A stretch of 64,000 nt of DNA from JAFGBI01 sp964454025 (GCA_964454025.1 CAYVRP010000012.1:1-64000); one strand, 5' to 3'; shown: positions 17,251-26,189, counted from the first letter of the stretch. Notes: generated from the sequence alone by a model not told the origin. Numbers and translations: made by a program.

Positions 17251-18087
17251 GTGGGGTCGGGCTTGCGCATCGCCATCCACCTCCCCCGGCTGCTGGCCGT
17301 CATCGCGGCGGCGACGGGCGGCTGCGCGCGGGGTGTCCCGAACGCGAGCCCGCCGCCCCGCCCCGCCTCGGCGGAGGAGGCTCAACGCCCGGGGCCGGTG
17401 GTCCAGCTCGTGGACGATGACGACTACGTGGTCCGCGTCGTCGCCGGCGACACAACCTGCTCAGGGACGCTGGTAGCGGGCGATCAGGTGCTGACGGCGC
17501 ACCACTGCGTGAGCGCGCGTGCCGAGGACGGGACCACGTTGGCGCAGGATGTCAGCGCGGAGGACGTCCGGGTGGAGCTCGGCAGCGGATATCTGCCGTG
17601 GGGCGAGGTCGGCGTCCGCGCCATCATCGCGCCACCCTGTGGCCACAGCGCCGGCGCCGGAGACATCGCGGTGCTCGTCCTCGACCGAGAGCTCGTCGGC
17701 GTGGCGACGCTGCCGCCGGTGCTGGATCGCGCACCGACCATGGGGGAGTACGTCGAGCCCGCGGGGTTCGGGGTCTGTCCGGCGACCGAGGACGGGATCC
17801 GGAAGCACGTCCGCACCGGGGGAACGCTCGACGCGATCCGGGCCGACCGTTTTCGCCTCGATGCGTCCATCTGCCCGGGCGACTCGGGCGGCCCCGCCCT
17901 GACCCGTGACGGGGAGCTGGTCGGGGTGATCTCGGCGGCGGTGATGGACGGCAGCGCCAGCACCGTCGGTCGCTCGGAGTTCACCAGGCTGGATCATTGG
18001 CGCCCCCTGTTCGCAAATGCGAAGATGGTATCCGAGGGCGCGAGCCCCGCCGAAGTCCCACCGATCGCCGGGTGTCCGCAGCTCTGA
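17251..18087 (+). CDS. secreted trypsin-like serine protease (S1 family)
   Basis: A 278-aa protein with a hydrophobic N-terminus (LLAVIAAATGGC) that may serve as a signal peptide; TGGC is at best a weak lipobox. The catalytic triad of chymotrypsin-like proteases is visible: His85 in TAHHC, Asp138 in GDIAVLVLD and Ser212 in CPGDSGGPAL. Paired cysteines near the triad fit disulfide bonds outside the cytoplasm. The start is GTG at 17251, placed by the signal peptide. A signal-peptidase-like gene follows 51 bp downstream on the same strand. The target is unknown. Confidence 0.9.
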   Translation: MGSGLRIAIHLPRLLAVIAAATGGCARGVPNASPPPRPASAEEAQRPGPVVQLVDDDDYVVRVVAGDTTCSGTLVAGDQVLTAHHCVSARAEDGTTLAQDVSAEDVRVELGSGYLPWGEVGVRAIIAPPCGHSAGAGDIAVLVLDRELVGVATLPPVLDRAPTMGEYVEPAGFGVCPATEDGIRKHVRTGGTLDAIRADRFRLDASICPGDSGGPALTRDGELVGVISAAVMDGSASTVGRSEFTRLDHWRPLFANAKMVSEGASPAEVPPIAGCPQL

Positions 18088-18138
18088 ACGGGTGCCGGCG
18101 ACCCGGCGGCGGCCACAGCGCGCGCCCGCGGAGCGGTC

Positions 18139-18780
18139 GTGGAGAGGAAGTTTCTTCGGTTCGTCGTCTGGACCGTGATCATCGTCGGTTCGCTGGCTGG
18201 CCTGGCGCGCGCGTTCCTGGTCCGCACCTGGGTCGTCCCTGGCGACGACCCAAATCTCGTCGCCTCCTTGGCGCCCACGCTCGAACCCGGAGACGTCGTG
18301 CTCCTGTGGCGGCTGACCAGCCCCAAGTTCGGTGATCTGGCGCTCTGCGAGGATCCGCAGACCGAGGGCGCCACGGTCATCGGTCGCATTCTCGCGGAGG
18401 GGGGCGACTCCATCACCATCCGGGGCTCCGCGATCGAGCTCAACGGAGAGCGGAGCGGCACCGAAACCGCGTGCGATCCTTTCGTCGTCGTGGATCCCGA
18501 AACCGACCAGGAGGTCGAGATCCGGTGCTCGGTCGAGGCGCTCGGCGGTCACAAGCACCAGGCCGGGCAGACCAGCGGACAGAAGAAGGTGCCCCCGCCC
18601 GTCCACGAGGTCCTCCAAGAGGACGAGGCGTACCTCGTGAGCGACAACCGTCTGTACCCCTTCGATTCCCGGGACTACGGCCCGGTGCTCCGCAGCACCT
18701 GCAAGGAATCGGTCGTCTTCCGGGTAGTGGGCGGCCGCGGCTGGGGCGACGTGAAGCGACGGCTTACCGGCATCATGTAG
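18139..18780 (+). CDS. signal peptidase I-like protein with altered catalytic site
   Basis: A 213-aa S26-family protein with one membrane helix (about 8-25) followed by VRTWVVPG. The serine box reads VASLAPTLEPGDVVLL (41-56), so Ser43 is present but the usual Met after it is Leu. The lysine box, normally YIKRVVGLPGD, reads VIGRILAEGGD (80-90), with Gly82 where the general-base Lys should be. The C-terminal box is good: SDNRLYPFDSRDYGPV (168-183). The fold is therefore kept while the general base is apparently lost. It could be inactive, use another base, or have a different job. The start is GTG at 18139. It is not safe to treat this as the cell's main LepB. Confidence 0.85.
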   Translation: MERKFLRFVVWTVIIVGSLAGLARAFLVRTWVVPGDDPNLVASLAPTLEPGDVVLLWRLTSPKFGDLALCEDPQTEGATVIGRILAEGGDSITIRGSAIELNGERSGTETACDPFVVVDPETDQEVEIRCSVEALGGHKHQAGQTSGQKKVPPPVHEVLQEDEAYLVSDNRLYPFDSRDYGPVLRSTCKESVVFRVVGGRGWGDVKRRLTGIM

Positions 18781-18872
18781 GGTGCGGACCGGACCGGACC
18801 GGGCCACCCCGGGTTCGGCGCCCCGGCAACCGGTTGCGCGGGCCGACGATGCGGGCTCATGATCGAGGGGCC

Positions 18873-19937
18873 ATGCCGGACGAGCCAGCGCTCGAGGTTG
18901 GGGTCGCTTGCGGCAGATGCGACACCTTCGCGCCGCTCCAGGCGGCGCATTGCCCCGGCTGCGGGCAAGATCTCGCGCGGCCCCCGCTCGGCCGGGGCGG
19001 CGCCGCCGAACCCCCGGCGGCGAGGTTTCCGGGGCCGGCAGGATCGGAGCCGAGTCGGGAAGGCAGTTCCCATCCGGCCGAAACTGATGGACGCTACACG
19101 CCGGCGGCGGCCCGGTCTGGGTCGGACCTGGCCGGCCTCTCCGAGGAGGAGCTGATGGAGCAGACGCGGACGTTCGTTTGTCAGTCCTGCATGACCCCGG
19201 TCCCCAAGGGCCACAAGTTCTGCGGCCGGTGCGGGGCGCCGGTGCCGGAGGAGATCCTCGCCCTCCAGGTCCGGTACTTCAGCGACATGCAGAACCCGGA
19301 AAAAGCCCGCCTCATTCTCATCCGGGGCGATGGCATGGACGGGCTCAGCTACCACCTGAAGGCCGACTCGCACGTGGTCGGCAAGACCGGGCAGGTGGAC
19401 TTCCCGGAGGATCCGTTCGTGAGCCCGCGCCACGCCAATTTCTTCTACCGCGATGGCCGGCTCGTGGTCCGTGACGAGGGCTCGCTCAATGGGGTCTACA
19501 TCCGGATCCGCGGGACGGTGGAGATTGTCCCGGGCGACACCTTCCTCGCCGGTGAGCAGCTCTTCCGTCTCGATCCGACGCCGAAGGCGTCCGATGGCGT
19601 CGACGCGGAAGGCACGTATTTCTATTCGTCTCCGAAGCACCCCAGCGCCTTCCGCATCAACCAGATCCTCGAAGGGGGGGCGCTCGGCATGACCGTCTGC
19701 ACGCGCGGCAACACGCTCCAGATCGGGCGCGAGGACGGGGACCTCAACTTCCCGGGCGATCTGTTCATGTCGGGCAAGCACTGTACGGTCACCGAGCAGG
19801 AGGGGAAGTACCTGCTCACCGACCACGACAGCCGCAACGGCACCTACGTCCGAGTGAAGGCCGACACGCCCCTCGCCCACGGCGACTACCTCTTCATCGG
19901 CCGCAAGCTGCTGCGCGTCGAGCTCAACACGAACTGA
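18873..19937 (+). CDS. double zinc-ribbon, double FHA-domain protein
   Basis: A 354-aa cytoplasmic protein. There are two four-cysteine ribbons: Cys13/16/27/30 and Cys103/106/117/120, the second reading CQSCMTPVPKGHKFCGRCG. The first FHA domain (about 145-235) has VGKTGQ, SPRHANF and SLNGVYIR. The second (about 262-352) has IGRED, MSGKHCTV and SRNGTYVR. FHA domains bind phosphothreonine peptides, so the protein probably reads the output of Ser/Thr kinases such as the one at 30849-32717, whose N-terminal zinc ribbon is of the same type; that pairing is inference. The ATG at 18873 follows GAGGGG; an in-frame ATG 24 bases earlier has a poorer site. Confidence 0.92.
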   Translation: MPDEPALEVGVACGRCDTFAPLQAAHCPGCGQDLARPPLGRGGAAEPPAARFPGPAGSEPSREGSSHPAETDGRYTPAAARSGSDLAGLSEEELMEQTRTFVCQSCMTPVPKGHKFCGRCGAPVPEEILALQVRYFSDMQNPEKARLILIRGDGMDGLSYHLKADSHVVGKTGQVDFPEDPFVSPRHANFFYRDGRLVVRDEGSLNGVYIRIRGTVEIVPGDTFLAGEQLFRLDPTPKASDGVDAEGTYFYSSPKHPSAFRINQILEGGALGMTVCTRGNTLQIGREDGDLNFPGDLFMSGKHCTVTEQEGKYLLTDHDSRNGTYVRVKADTPLAHGDYLFIGRKLLRVELNTN

Positions 19938-19984
19938 CTCGCCGCGGCGGTCGTCCGCGGCCGGCGGCGGGACCCGCTCGATGG

Positions 19985-21304
19985 TCAGCCCGCGGCCAGC
20001 GGGGGTGCGGTCCGGCGCGGCCGCCGACGACCGCCGCGTGCTCCCGTGCCAGAACCGGCGGAGACACCCCCCGTCGCTGCGCACGCCTCGTCGCGCAGTT
20101 CCTTCACCGCAACCGCCAGATCGTAGGCCATGCTGCGCGAGAGGCGCACCGAGCGGCCCGCCTCCAGGCGAGGCAGGATGGCGCTGATGCGCCGCGCCCC
20201 GTCCGCGATGCGCCGCGGCACGTTGAGCCGTTCGACGATGGGTTCCAGGAAGTCCCCCGCCGCCTGGATGCGATCCCGGTGACCGCAGCACGCCTCCCGC
20301 AGGGGCTCCAGCAGCAGCACCGTAAGCACCACCGTGTCGTCGAGCGGACCGGTCGTCGTCGCGCGCCGGTCGAGAGCCGTGAGCAGCCGCCAGACCACGC
20401 TGGCAGCCGCCTCGTCGTCGGAAAGGTAGGCCGCCACCTCGGGCAGAAGGACGTCGAGCAGCCCCGTCTCCCATGCGAGCCACATGGATCGGTGCGCGGC
20501 GCCCTCTCGCAACAGCCGCAGCAGCTCCTCGAAGAGCCGCGGCCGGGCCGCCATGGCCAGCGCGCCGCGGCAACGGACGATCGCGTCGTAGACCGCGGGG
20601 GACATCCCGAGGTCGAGACGAGCGCAAAACTTGATCGCGCGCAGCATCCGGACCGGGTCCTCCTGGAACCGAACGATCGGATCGCCGATCGTCGCGACCG
20701 TGCGGCGCTCGATATCGGGGACGCCACCGACCCAGTCGAGGACACGGTGACCCTCGAGGTCGTAGAAGAGGCCGTTGATGGTGAAATCTCGGCGCTGCGC
20801 GTCCTCGTGTGCGTCGCCGAAGGCGTTGTCGTCCCGGATCAGGAGGTCCTCGACGCTGTGCGCCTCCTCCGCTGGAGGCGCACAGCGAAACGTGGCCGTC
20901 TCGATTACCTTGCCGCTGCCGAAGAGCACGTGCACGAGCCGGAAGCGGCGCCCGATCACCCGCGAGTTGCGGAAGAGAGTCCGGACGTCGTCGGGACGCG
21001 CGCTGGTGGCGACGTCGAAGTCCTTCGGCCGGCGGCCCAGGAGAAGGTCTCGGACGCAACCGCCAACCAGATAGGCCTCGTGCCCATGCCGCACCAAGCG
21101 GCGAACGACCTTCGCGGCGTCCGGATCCACCAGCGCCTCATCCAGCGCCACCGGGCGGACGTCCGGGGCCACCTGCCATTTCGGTTCCAGCCGGGGCGCT
21201 GGCTCGATCGGCTCCGATGGCTCCTCGGCGGTTGCGCGGGCACGGCGCCGCGCGGCCTCGCGCCTCAGCGCGGCCAGTTCGTCACGCGAAACTCGCTGTG
21301 TCAT
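19985..21304 (-). CDS. pcnB: poly(A) polymerase / tRNA nucleotidyltransferase family (PcnB type)
   Basis: A 439-aa class II nucleotidyltransferase. The head domain has YLVGGCVRDLLLGRRPKDFDVATSA (broken at 78-102), with the metal-binding pair Asp95/Asp97, then RRDFTINGLFYD (171-182) and VRFQEDPVRMLRAIKF (template-region helix). The arrangement and the C-terminal helices match PcnB, which adds 3' A tails to RNA, better than CCA-adding enzymes, although the two are hard to separate. An N-terminal basic extension (1-45) and a basic C-terminal tail (GARGGRRRPRR) are typical of PcnB. The start is ATG at 21304. It is convergent with the FHA gene, 47 bp apart. Confidence 0.9.
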   Translation of the reverse strand: MTQRVSRDELAALRREAARRRARATAEEPSEPIEPAPRLEPKWQVAPDVRPVALDEALVDPDAAKVVRRLVRHGHEAYLVGGCVRDLLLGRRPKDFDVATSARPDDVRTLFRNSRVIGRRFRLVHVLFGSGKVIETATFRCAPPAEEAHSVEDLLIRDDNAFGDAHEDAQRRDFTINGLFYDLEGHRVLDWVGGVPDIERRTVATIGDPIVRFQEDPVRMLRAIKFCARLDLGMSPAVYDAIVRCRGALAMAARPRLFEELLRLLREGAAHRSMWLAWETGLLDVLLPEVAAYLSDDEAAASVVWRLLTALDRRATTTGPLDDTVVLTVLLLEPLREACCGHRDRIQAAGDFLEPIVERLNVPRRIADGARRISAILPRLEAGRSVRLSRSMAYDLAVAVKELRDEACAATGGVSAGSGTGARGGRRRPRRTAPPLAAG

Positions 21305-21655
21305 GCAAAACAGACAGCCCGTGACGCGATCCGCCCTGGCGGCTCAACGGAAACCCCGACGGGGCTTCTCGATGGCGGCGACGGCCGATGGCGGGTGCGA
21401 GGGCGAGGTCAAGGAGGTGGGGCGCGGAGTTGGTCCGCCAGCGCAGGGGACCGGTCACGGGCCCGGGATCCCACGCCCTCGGTTTTCTAGCAGGGACCGC
21501 AGGGGTTCGCCACTCGGGAGCTCCGCCACGCGCACCGCGAAACCGCCGGGGCGGGCCGGCGGCCTCTTCCGGCGCAAGACTGCGCGGGCGCCGGACCCGG
21601 GGCGTTCCCGGGACGCCGAGTTCACTCTCGATGGACGCGGCGGTATTGTGCTCGG
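21305..21655. other. intergenic stretch between pcnB and the DUF218 gene
   Basis: 351 bases between divergent genes. Frames here are arginine/glycine-rich without a domain. Only a weak CCCCGACGGGG element near 21355 stands out. Promoters for both flanking genes are expected here, but I cannot place them. Confidence 0.45.
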
Positions 21656-22147
21656 GTGTCGTTCGGGGCTCTGGTTGTGCTCGGCTGCCGGGTGGAGCCA
21701 GAAGGTGCCCCTGGACCCGCGGCCCGGCGACGGTTGGAGCGCGCCGCAGAGGCCCATGCAGAGCACCGGGTGCCCGTGCTCCTCAGCGGCGGCCGGACCT
21801 GGGCGGGGCAGGTGGAGGCGACGGCCTTTCGTTCCTGGTTGGTCGAACGGGGCGGGGTCCCCGAAACTGCGACGTGGATAGAGTGCTGCTCGCTCTCGAC
21901 GGCGGAGAACGCCCGCTACTCCGCCCGCATCCTCGCGGAGCAGGGCGTTCGCCGGGTCGGCGTCGTCACCTGCGACTGGCACATGCCACGGGCGCTCGGA
22001 GCGTTCCTTCGCGCCGGGCTGGAGGCGGTGCCGGTCCCTGCCCCTTCGCCGCAGGGCAGCTTCCTGCAGCGCTTGGCGCGGACCCTGCGTGAACGGGTCG
22101 CGGGTCCGCTCGACGCCTGGTGCACCTGGGGGTGGGAGGGCCCATGA
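21656..22147 (+). CDS. YdcF/SanA-like DUF218 protein
   Basis: A 163-aa protein with the DUF218 pattern: an initial VVLGCRV strand, PVLLSGG (41-47), the EC.SLSTAENARYSARILAE helix (76-95) and VGVVTCDWHMPRALGAF (101-117). DUF218 proteins (YdcF, SanA, ElyC) adopt a Rossmann-like fold and are linked to envelope integrity, but no reaction is established for most. The version here lacks the N-terminal membrane helices of SanA/ElyC. The start is GTG at 21656 with no clear ribosome binding site. The stop overlaps the start of the HEAT-cyclophilin lipoprotein (ATGA), suggesting coupled expression. Confidence 0.85.
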   Translation: MSFGALVVLGCRVEPEGAPGPAARRRLERAAEAHAEHRVPVLLSGGRTWAGQVEATAFRSWLVERGGVPETATWIECCSLSTAENARYSARILAEQGVRRVGVVTCDWHMPRALGAFLRAGLEAVPVPAPSPQGSFLQRLARTLRERVAGPLDAWCTWGWEGP

Positions 22148-24375
22148 GGACGGGGCGCGCCGCCGTGGCAGGGGGGTTGTTGCTGCTCGCCTGCGGGGAC
22201 CGCGGGCGCGCTCACGCCGTGCCGTCGACGACCGGGTCCGGGAGCTCGGGGATCGTCGCCGCTCCCCCGTCCTCGGCGGCGGTCGCCGGCGAGGAGCTAC
22301 GGATACGAGCCCTGCTCGGCGCCGAGCTGGAGCGCAATTCCGCGGCGATCCTCGAGGAGGATCTGAGCCACCGCTCGGCGCCGGTGCGCCGGGCCGCCGC
22401 CCGCGCGGCGGCCCGCATCGCCGACGCCAGGAGCGCCACGCTCGTTGCCCGCGCGATCACCGACGAGGATCTGGAGGTCGTCGCCTGGGCCGCGCATGGG
22501 TTGGGCGCTACCTGCGCGGGACGCGAGCGCGAGACGGTCCGGCGCCTCGTGGCGCGTAGCGCGTCGCTGGGGCCAACGCCACCAAGCCCAACGAGGACGT
22601 CACTCCCCGGCGCCGCGGAGCCGCAGCGCGCCATCGCTACGGCGCTGGCCCGCTGCGGAACGCGTGAGGCGGAGGTCACCCTCCGGGCGTGGTTGCAGGG
22701 ACCGTCGCCGCGCGCCGAGCTCGGCGCCGTCGGGCTGGGACAGCTCGCCTTCCGCCGCAATCGCCTCGACGACGCTTCGCTGGTGGCACTGCTGGACGCG
22801 GCTGCGCGGACCGAGCAGCCCGTGGTGCACGCGCTGCTCGCCTTCTCGTACCTCGACGGACTGGCCGATTCGGTGAGGGACCGCCTCGTGGGAGTGGCGG
22901 CCTCGGCGCTGGAGGGCGAGGGGACCAGGCGTTCGCTGGCGATCCGCGCGCTTGGACAGGGTGGGGGCTCAGCCGTGAAGCCGCTCGCCGGGGTCCTCGG
23001 GGACGCTGCCGCCGCGCCTGCGGACCGCGCGGAGGCGGCACGTCAGCTCGGACGCCTCGGCGAGGCTGGACAGGCCGCGCTCGGTGCGGCGCTCGCACCG
23101 CTGGTGCCTGCGGTTGCCGACGCGGGCAGCCTCATCGGTCCCGGGTGGGCACCCCTGGCCGCCACGCTCGAGGGCCTCGAGGCCCCGGCGGGGGCGGCGC
23201 GCGATCCCCTCGCGAAGCTGGCCGAGCTCCCACTGCCGCCGGAGGCGACCCCGGCCGTGCGGCGACGGATCGTGTGGCTGCGCTGCGCCGCCGCAGCGAT
23301 CCTCGCCGGGGAGGCGACGCTCAGCCAGCGGCTCGTGGCGTGCGATCCCGACCCGCAGGGACGCGCCGGATCGCTGGCGACCCTGCGGGTGCTCGACAGG
23401 GGCCGCATCACGGGCGCCCGACTCCGCCGCTGGCGCGAGCTCGCCGCGGCCGCCGACCCGGTGGTGAGCGAAACCGCCATCGGCCTGATGGCGCGACACC
23501 CCGAGATCCCCCGGCCCCACGAGGTGCTCGTGCGGGCGCTCGCCAGCGAGCGTCCCGGCGTCGTGGCGGCCGCTGCCAAGATCCTCGCGGCGTTCCCGGA
23601 TCGGGCCGCCATCACGCCCACCGACGACCGGGCGGACGCCGACCGGAGGCTCGCGACCGCAGAGGCGCCGAAACCGGAGTCGGCCATCGTGTCCGGGCTC
23701 TCCGCCGCCCTCGCCCGACCGCTGGCGAAGGGGACGCTCGAGCCCCGCCTCTCGCTGCTCGACGCGACGGGCGCGCTCGCGGTGCTGAGCCTCAAGCCGG
23801 CCCTCGAGGCGTCCTGCACGAGCGACCAGACCGCGCTGCGCTCTCACGCGGAACGTGCTCTGCGGCGCCTGGGCGACCGGCGGCGCACCTGCGAGGGCCC
23901 GGCGGCGGGCACGGCGGTCAGCCCCATCCACCCGCCCACGGTGGGAGGGTTCGAGCTCGTCCTGCACACAGACGCCGGACGGCTCCGGCTCACGCTCGAC
24001 GCCGCGCAGGCGCCGTTCGCGGTGGCGCGAGTGATCGAGCTGGCGCGCTCGAGGTTCTACGACGGCACCGTGATCCACCGCGCCGTGCCGGGATTCGTCG
24101 TGCAGTTCGGCGATCCCGGCGGGGACGGCTACGGCGGCTCCGACCTGGGGCCGCTGCGCTGCGAGACGGGGACCCTCCCCTTCGACGTGGGCTCCGTCGG
24201 GATGGCACTGTCGGGGAAGGACACGGGGTCGAGCCAGCTCTTCGTCACCCTGGGGAGCTACCCGCACCTCGAGGGCGACTACACCCGGATCGGCGTGGCG
24301 ACGGGCGACTGGAACCACGTCGTCGCCGGCGACGTCATCCAGCGAGTGGAGGTCCGCCCGCTCGGCGCCCCGTAG
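22144..24375 (+). CDS. HEAT-repeat lipoprotein with C-terminal cyclophilin domain
   Basis: The 743-aa protein begins with a lipoprotein signal (GGLLLLACG, Cys about residue 18). Residues 40-590 are alpha-helical HEAT/PBS-lyase-like repeats, seen as recurring R.AAARAAARIADARS / VVAWAAHGLGA / ARQLGRLGEAGQAALG blocks. Residues 600-743 form a cyclophilin-type peptidyl-prolyl isomerase: TDAGRLRLTLDAAQAPF, YDGTVIHRAVPGFVVQFGDP, GSVGMALSGKDTGSSQLFVTL and VVAGDVIQRVEV. The active-site Arg (VIHR) and Gln (FVVQFGD) are kept. It should act as a lipid-anchored foldase in the periplasm, with the helical solenoid as a docking surface; the latter is inference. The start overlaps the DUF218 stop, and a hairpin terminator follows. 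Confidence 0.93.
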   Translation: MRTGRAAVAGGLLLLACGDRGRAHAVPSTTGSGSSGIVAAPPSSAAVAGEELRIRALLGAELERNSAAILEEDLSHRSAPVRRAAARAAARIADARSATLVARAITDEDLEVVAWAAHGLGATCAGRERETVRRLVARSASLGPTPPSPTRTSLPGAAEPQRAIATALARCGTREAEVTLRAWLQGPSPRAELGAVGLGQLAFRRNRLDDASLVALLDAAARTEQPVVHALLAFSYLDGLADSVRDRLVGVAASALEGEGTRRSLAIRALGQGGGSAVKPLAGVLGDAAAAPADRAEAARQLGRLGEAGQAALGAALAPLVPAVADAGSLIGPGWAPLAATLEGLEAPAGAARDPLAKLAELPLPPEATPAVRRRIVWLRCAAAAILAGEATLSQRLVACDPDPQGRAGSLATLRVLDRGRITGARLRRWRELAAAADPVVSETAIGLMARHPEIPRPHEVLVRALASERPGVVAAAAKILAAFPDRAAITPTDDRADADRRLATAEAPKPESAIVSGLSAALARPLAKGTLEPRLSLLDATGALAVLSLKPALEASCTSDQTALRSHAERALRRLGDRRRTCEGPAAGTAVSPIHPPTVGGFELVLHTDAGRLRLTLDAAQAPFAVARVIELARSRFYDGTVIHRAVPGFVVQFGDPGGDGYGGSDLGPLRCETGTLPFDVGSVGMALSGKDTGSSQLFVTLGSYPHLEGDYTRIGVATGDWNHVVAGDVIQRVEVRPLGAP

Positions 24376-24417
24376 CGCACCGACGCGGGTTCGCTCGCAG
24401 CGTCGGCACCCTCCTCG

Positions 24418-24443
24418 ACGCCCCCATGTGGACGAGGGGGCGT
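24418..24443 (+). terminator. hairpin terminator after the HEAT-cyclophilin gene
   Basis: The arms ACGCCCCC (24418-24425) and GGGGGCGT (24436-24443) form a perfect 8-bp stem with a 10-base loop, 42 bases after the stop. The tail TCTCC is only weakly T-rich. Confidence 0.6.
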
Positions 24444-24632
24444 TCTCCAGGGTGCCTGCGCCGCGAGCCGCCGCGCGCGCTACCCCGGGGGCGGGCGATT
24501 CTTCGCGGCAATCGTGCCGTTCGCCGCTCCCGGAGGCGCATGGCTGGCCCGCGATCCGCGGTGGACCACGGCCAGAAGCGACCACCCCGGTGTCCACTTC
24601 CGCGCCGTCGAAGCGACGGCTAGGCTGGCAGC

Positions 24633-25409
24633 GTGCTGCTCGCGATCGACATCGGCAACACGAACGTCGTCTTCGGCCTGTTCGCGGGCGAGTCCCTGGA
24701 GCACACCTTCCGCGTCTCGGCCTCCCGCGAGCGAACGGCTGACGAATACGCCGTGCTGCTGCGGGAGCTGCTCCGCGCGCGGTCGATCGATCCTGCCGCG
24801 ATCACCGCCGCCATCATCGCGAGCGTGGTACCTCCCCTGACCGATGTGCTGGGCAACGCCGTGCGCGAGGGCTTCGCCCGCGCGCCGGTGGTGGTAGGCC
24901 CGGGGCTCAAGACGGGCCTCCCCGTGCTATACGAGAATCCCCGGGAGGTGGGGGCCGACCGCATCGTCAACGCGGTCGCCGCCTTTGACCGGGTGCGGGG
25001 CCCAGCGATCGTGGTCGACTTCGGGACCGCCACCACCTTCGACTGCATCTCGCCCCGGGGCGAGTACCTCGGCGGCGTGATCGTGCCGGGAGTGAAGGTG
25101 AGTCTCGATGGACTGGTCGCGAGCGCTGCGAAGCTCTCCGGCGTCGAGATCGCCGAGCCGCCACGCGTGCTCGGCCGCAACACCACCCACGCGATCCAGT
25201 CCGGGATTGTGCATGGGTACGCGGCGCTGGTGGACGGGCTGGTCCGCAAGCTCGTGACGGAGCTCGGTCACCCCTGCGCGGTGCTCGCCACCGGGGGCTT
25301 CGCGGGGCTCATCGCGCGGCACAGCGAGGAAATCGCATCGGTCGATCCGCACCTCACGCTGATCGGGCTCCGCATCCTGCACGAGCGCAACGCCGAACGA
25401 CGATCGTGA
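24633..25409 (+). CDS. coaX: type III pantothenate kinase
   Basis: A 258-aa enzyme catalysing the first step of coenzyme A synthesis. Family motifs are all visible: the phosphate loop AIDIGNTNVVFGLF (4-17), the GADRIVNAVAAF pantothenate-site helix, VVDFGTATTFDCI (Asp of the active site) and GGVIVPGVKVSLDGL, then ATGGFAGLI near the end. The length is standard. The start is GTG at 24633, without a strong ribosome binding site. No biotin ligase gene, a frequent partner, is adjacent. Confidence 0.97.
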   Translation: MLLAIDIGNTNVVFGLFAGESLEHTFRVSASRERTADEYAVLLRELLRARSIDPAAITAAIIASVVPPLTDVLGNAVREGFARAPVVVGPGLKTGLPVLYENPREVGADRIVNAVAAFDRVRGPAIVVDFGTATTFDCISPRGEYLGGVIVPGVKVSLDGLVASAAKLSGVEIAEPPRVLGRNTTHAIQSGIVHGYAALVDGLVRKLVTELGHPCAVLATGGFAGLIARHSEEIASVDPHLTLIGLRILHERNAERRS

Positions 25410-25413
25410 ACAC

Positions 25414-25443
25414 GCCGCCGCGCCCGCACATGGGCGCGGCGGC
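25414..25443. terminator. perfect 12-bp hairpin between convergent genes
   Basis: GCCGCCGCGCCC (25414-25425) pairs fully with GGGCGCGGCGGC (25432-25443) around a 6-base loop. It begins 5 bases after coaX stops and lies 51 bases from the stop of the opposite gene. There is no T tract on either side, so a role as bidirectional terminator or RNA end-stabiliser is likely but not certain. Confidence 0.65.
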
Positions 25444-25493
25444 GCCGATGGGCCGCGTTCACCGCTCCTGCATCGCCGCGGGTCGCTCGACCC

Positions 25494-26189
25494 TCACTTC
25501 TCGTAGACCTGCGCGCCGACGATGCCGGCGCCCGCGGCCGCGATGATGTCCAGGTTCATCGTGCCACCCATCGGCCAGGCCCACTTGTAGCAGTTGGGCT
25601 GCTTGCCGATCACGGCCTGGGGTCCAGTTTCCTGGTCCTGCGACATCACCGGTGCCATGCCCCCGACCGCGACGGTCTTGAGTTCCATGTTGAGCTCGGT
25701 GACACCGACGCCAGCGCCAACGACCGTGTAGCACTTGCCAGGCTGCATCTGGATCGGCTTGGTGATGCGACCACCGGCCTGGCAATTGGCGGCGATGACG
25801 GCGCCGAGCGGCTTGGCGCCAGCCGGCACTGAGCCGGACGACATCGCGGTGATGATAGGCTGCGCCGCCGCGGCCGCCGCCGCGTCGATCTCGGTGCAGG
25901 TGCCCGCCGCAGGCGTGCCCGGCGCGGTGGTCCCCGGCGCGGTGGTCCCCGGCGCGGTGGTCCCCGGCGCGGTCGTGCCGGGGGGCGGCGCGGTCGTCGT
26001 GCCGTATCCCGGCTGCGTCGTCGTGCCGTAGGCCGGCTGCGTCGCGGTGCCGTAGCCCGGTTGCGTCGGGCCGTAGGCAGCCGGCGGGTAGCCCGCCTGT
26101 GCGTCCTGCTTCTTCTTGCAGGCGGTCACGCCGAGCACGAGCCCGAGGCTCACCGCCCCCACGATCAGTTGAACGCTCGATCCACGCAT
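25494..26189 (-). CDS. lipoprotein with tandem PGTTA repeat linker
   Basis: A 231-aa product with a signal peptide and lipobox (LVLGVTACKKK, Cys24). AGGAGC precedes the ATG. Residues 33-95 are low-complexity: repeated Q-P-(G/A)-YGT-(T/A)-T units, then four PGTTA units encoded by a DNA tandem repeat. Residues 98-231 are a compact domain with three cysteines (GTCTEID, ANCQAGG, GKCYTVVG, then PNCYKWAW) and alternating hydrophobic strands ending in GAQVYEK. I do not recognise this domain with certainty; similar small lipoproteins occur in other myxobacteria. A surface-exposed location on a flexible linker is inference. Confidence 0.88.
   Translation of the reverse strand: MRGSSVQLIVGAVSLGLVLGVTACKKKQDAQAGYPPAAYGPTQPGYGTATQPAYGTTTQPGYGTTTAPPPGTTAPGTTAPGTTAPGTTAPGTPAAGTCTEIDAAAAAAAQPIITAMSSGSVPAGAKPLGAVIAANCQAGGRITKPIQMQPGKCYTVVGAGVGVTELNMELKTVAVGGMAPVMSQDQETGPQAVIGKQPNCYKWAWPMGGTMNLDIIAAAGAGIVGAQVYEK
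25921..25980. repeat. 15-bp tandem repeat, four copies, within a lipoprotein gene
   Basis: The unit GGCGCGGTGGTCCCC occurs three times exactly (25921, 25936, 25951), with a fourth, altered copy at 25966. Read on the minus strand it encodes a Gly-Thr-Thr-Ala-Pro unit. Copy number may vary by slippage. Confidence 0.95.
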
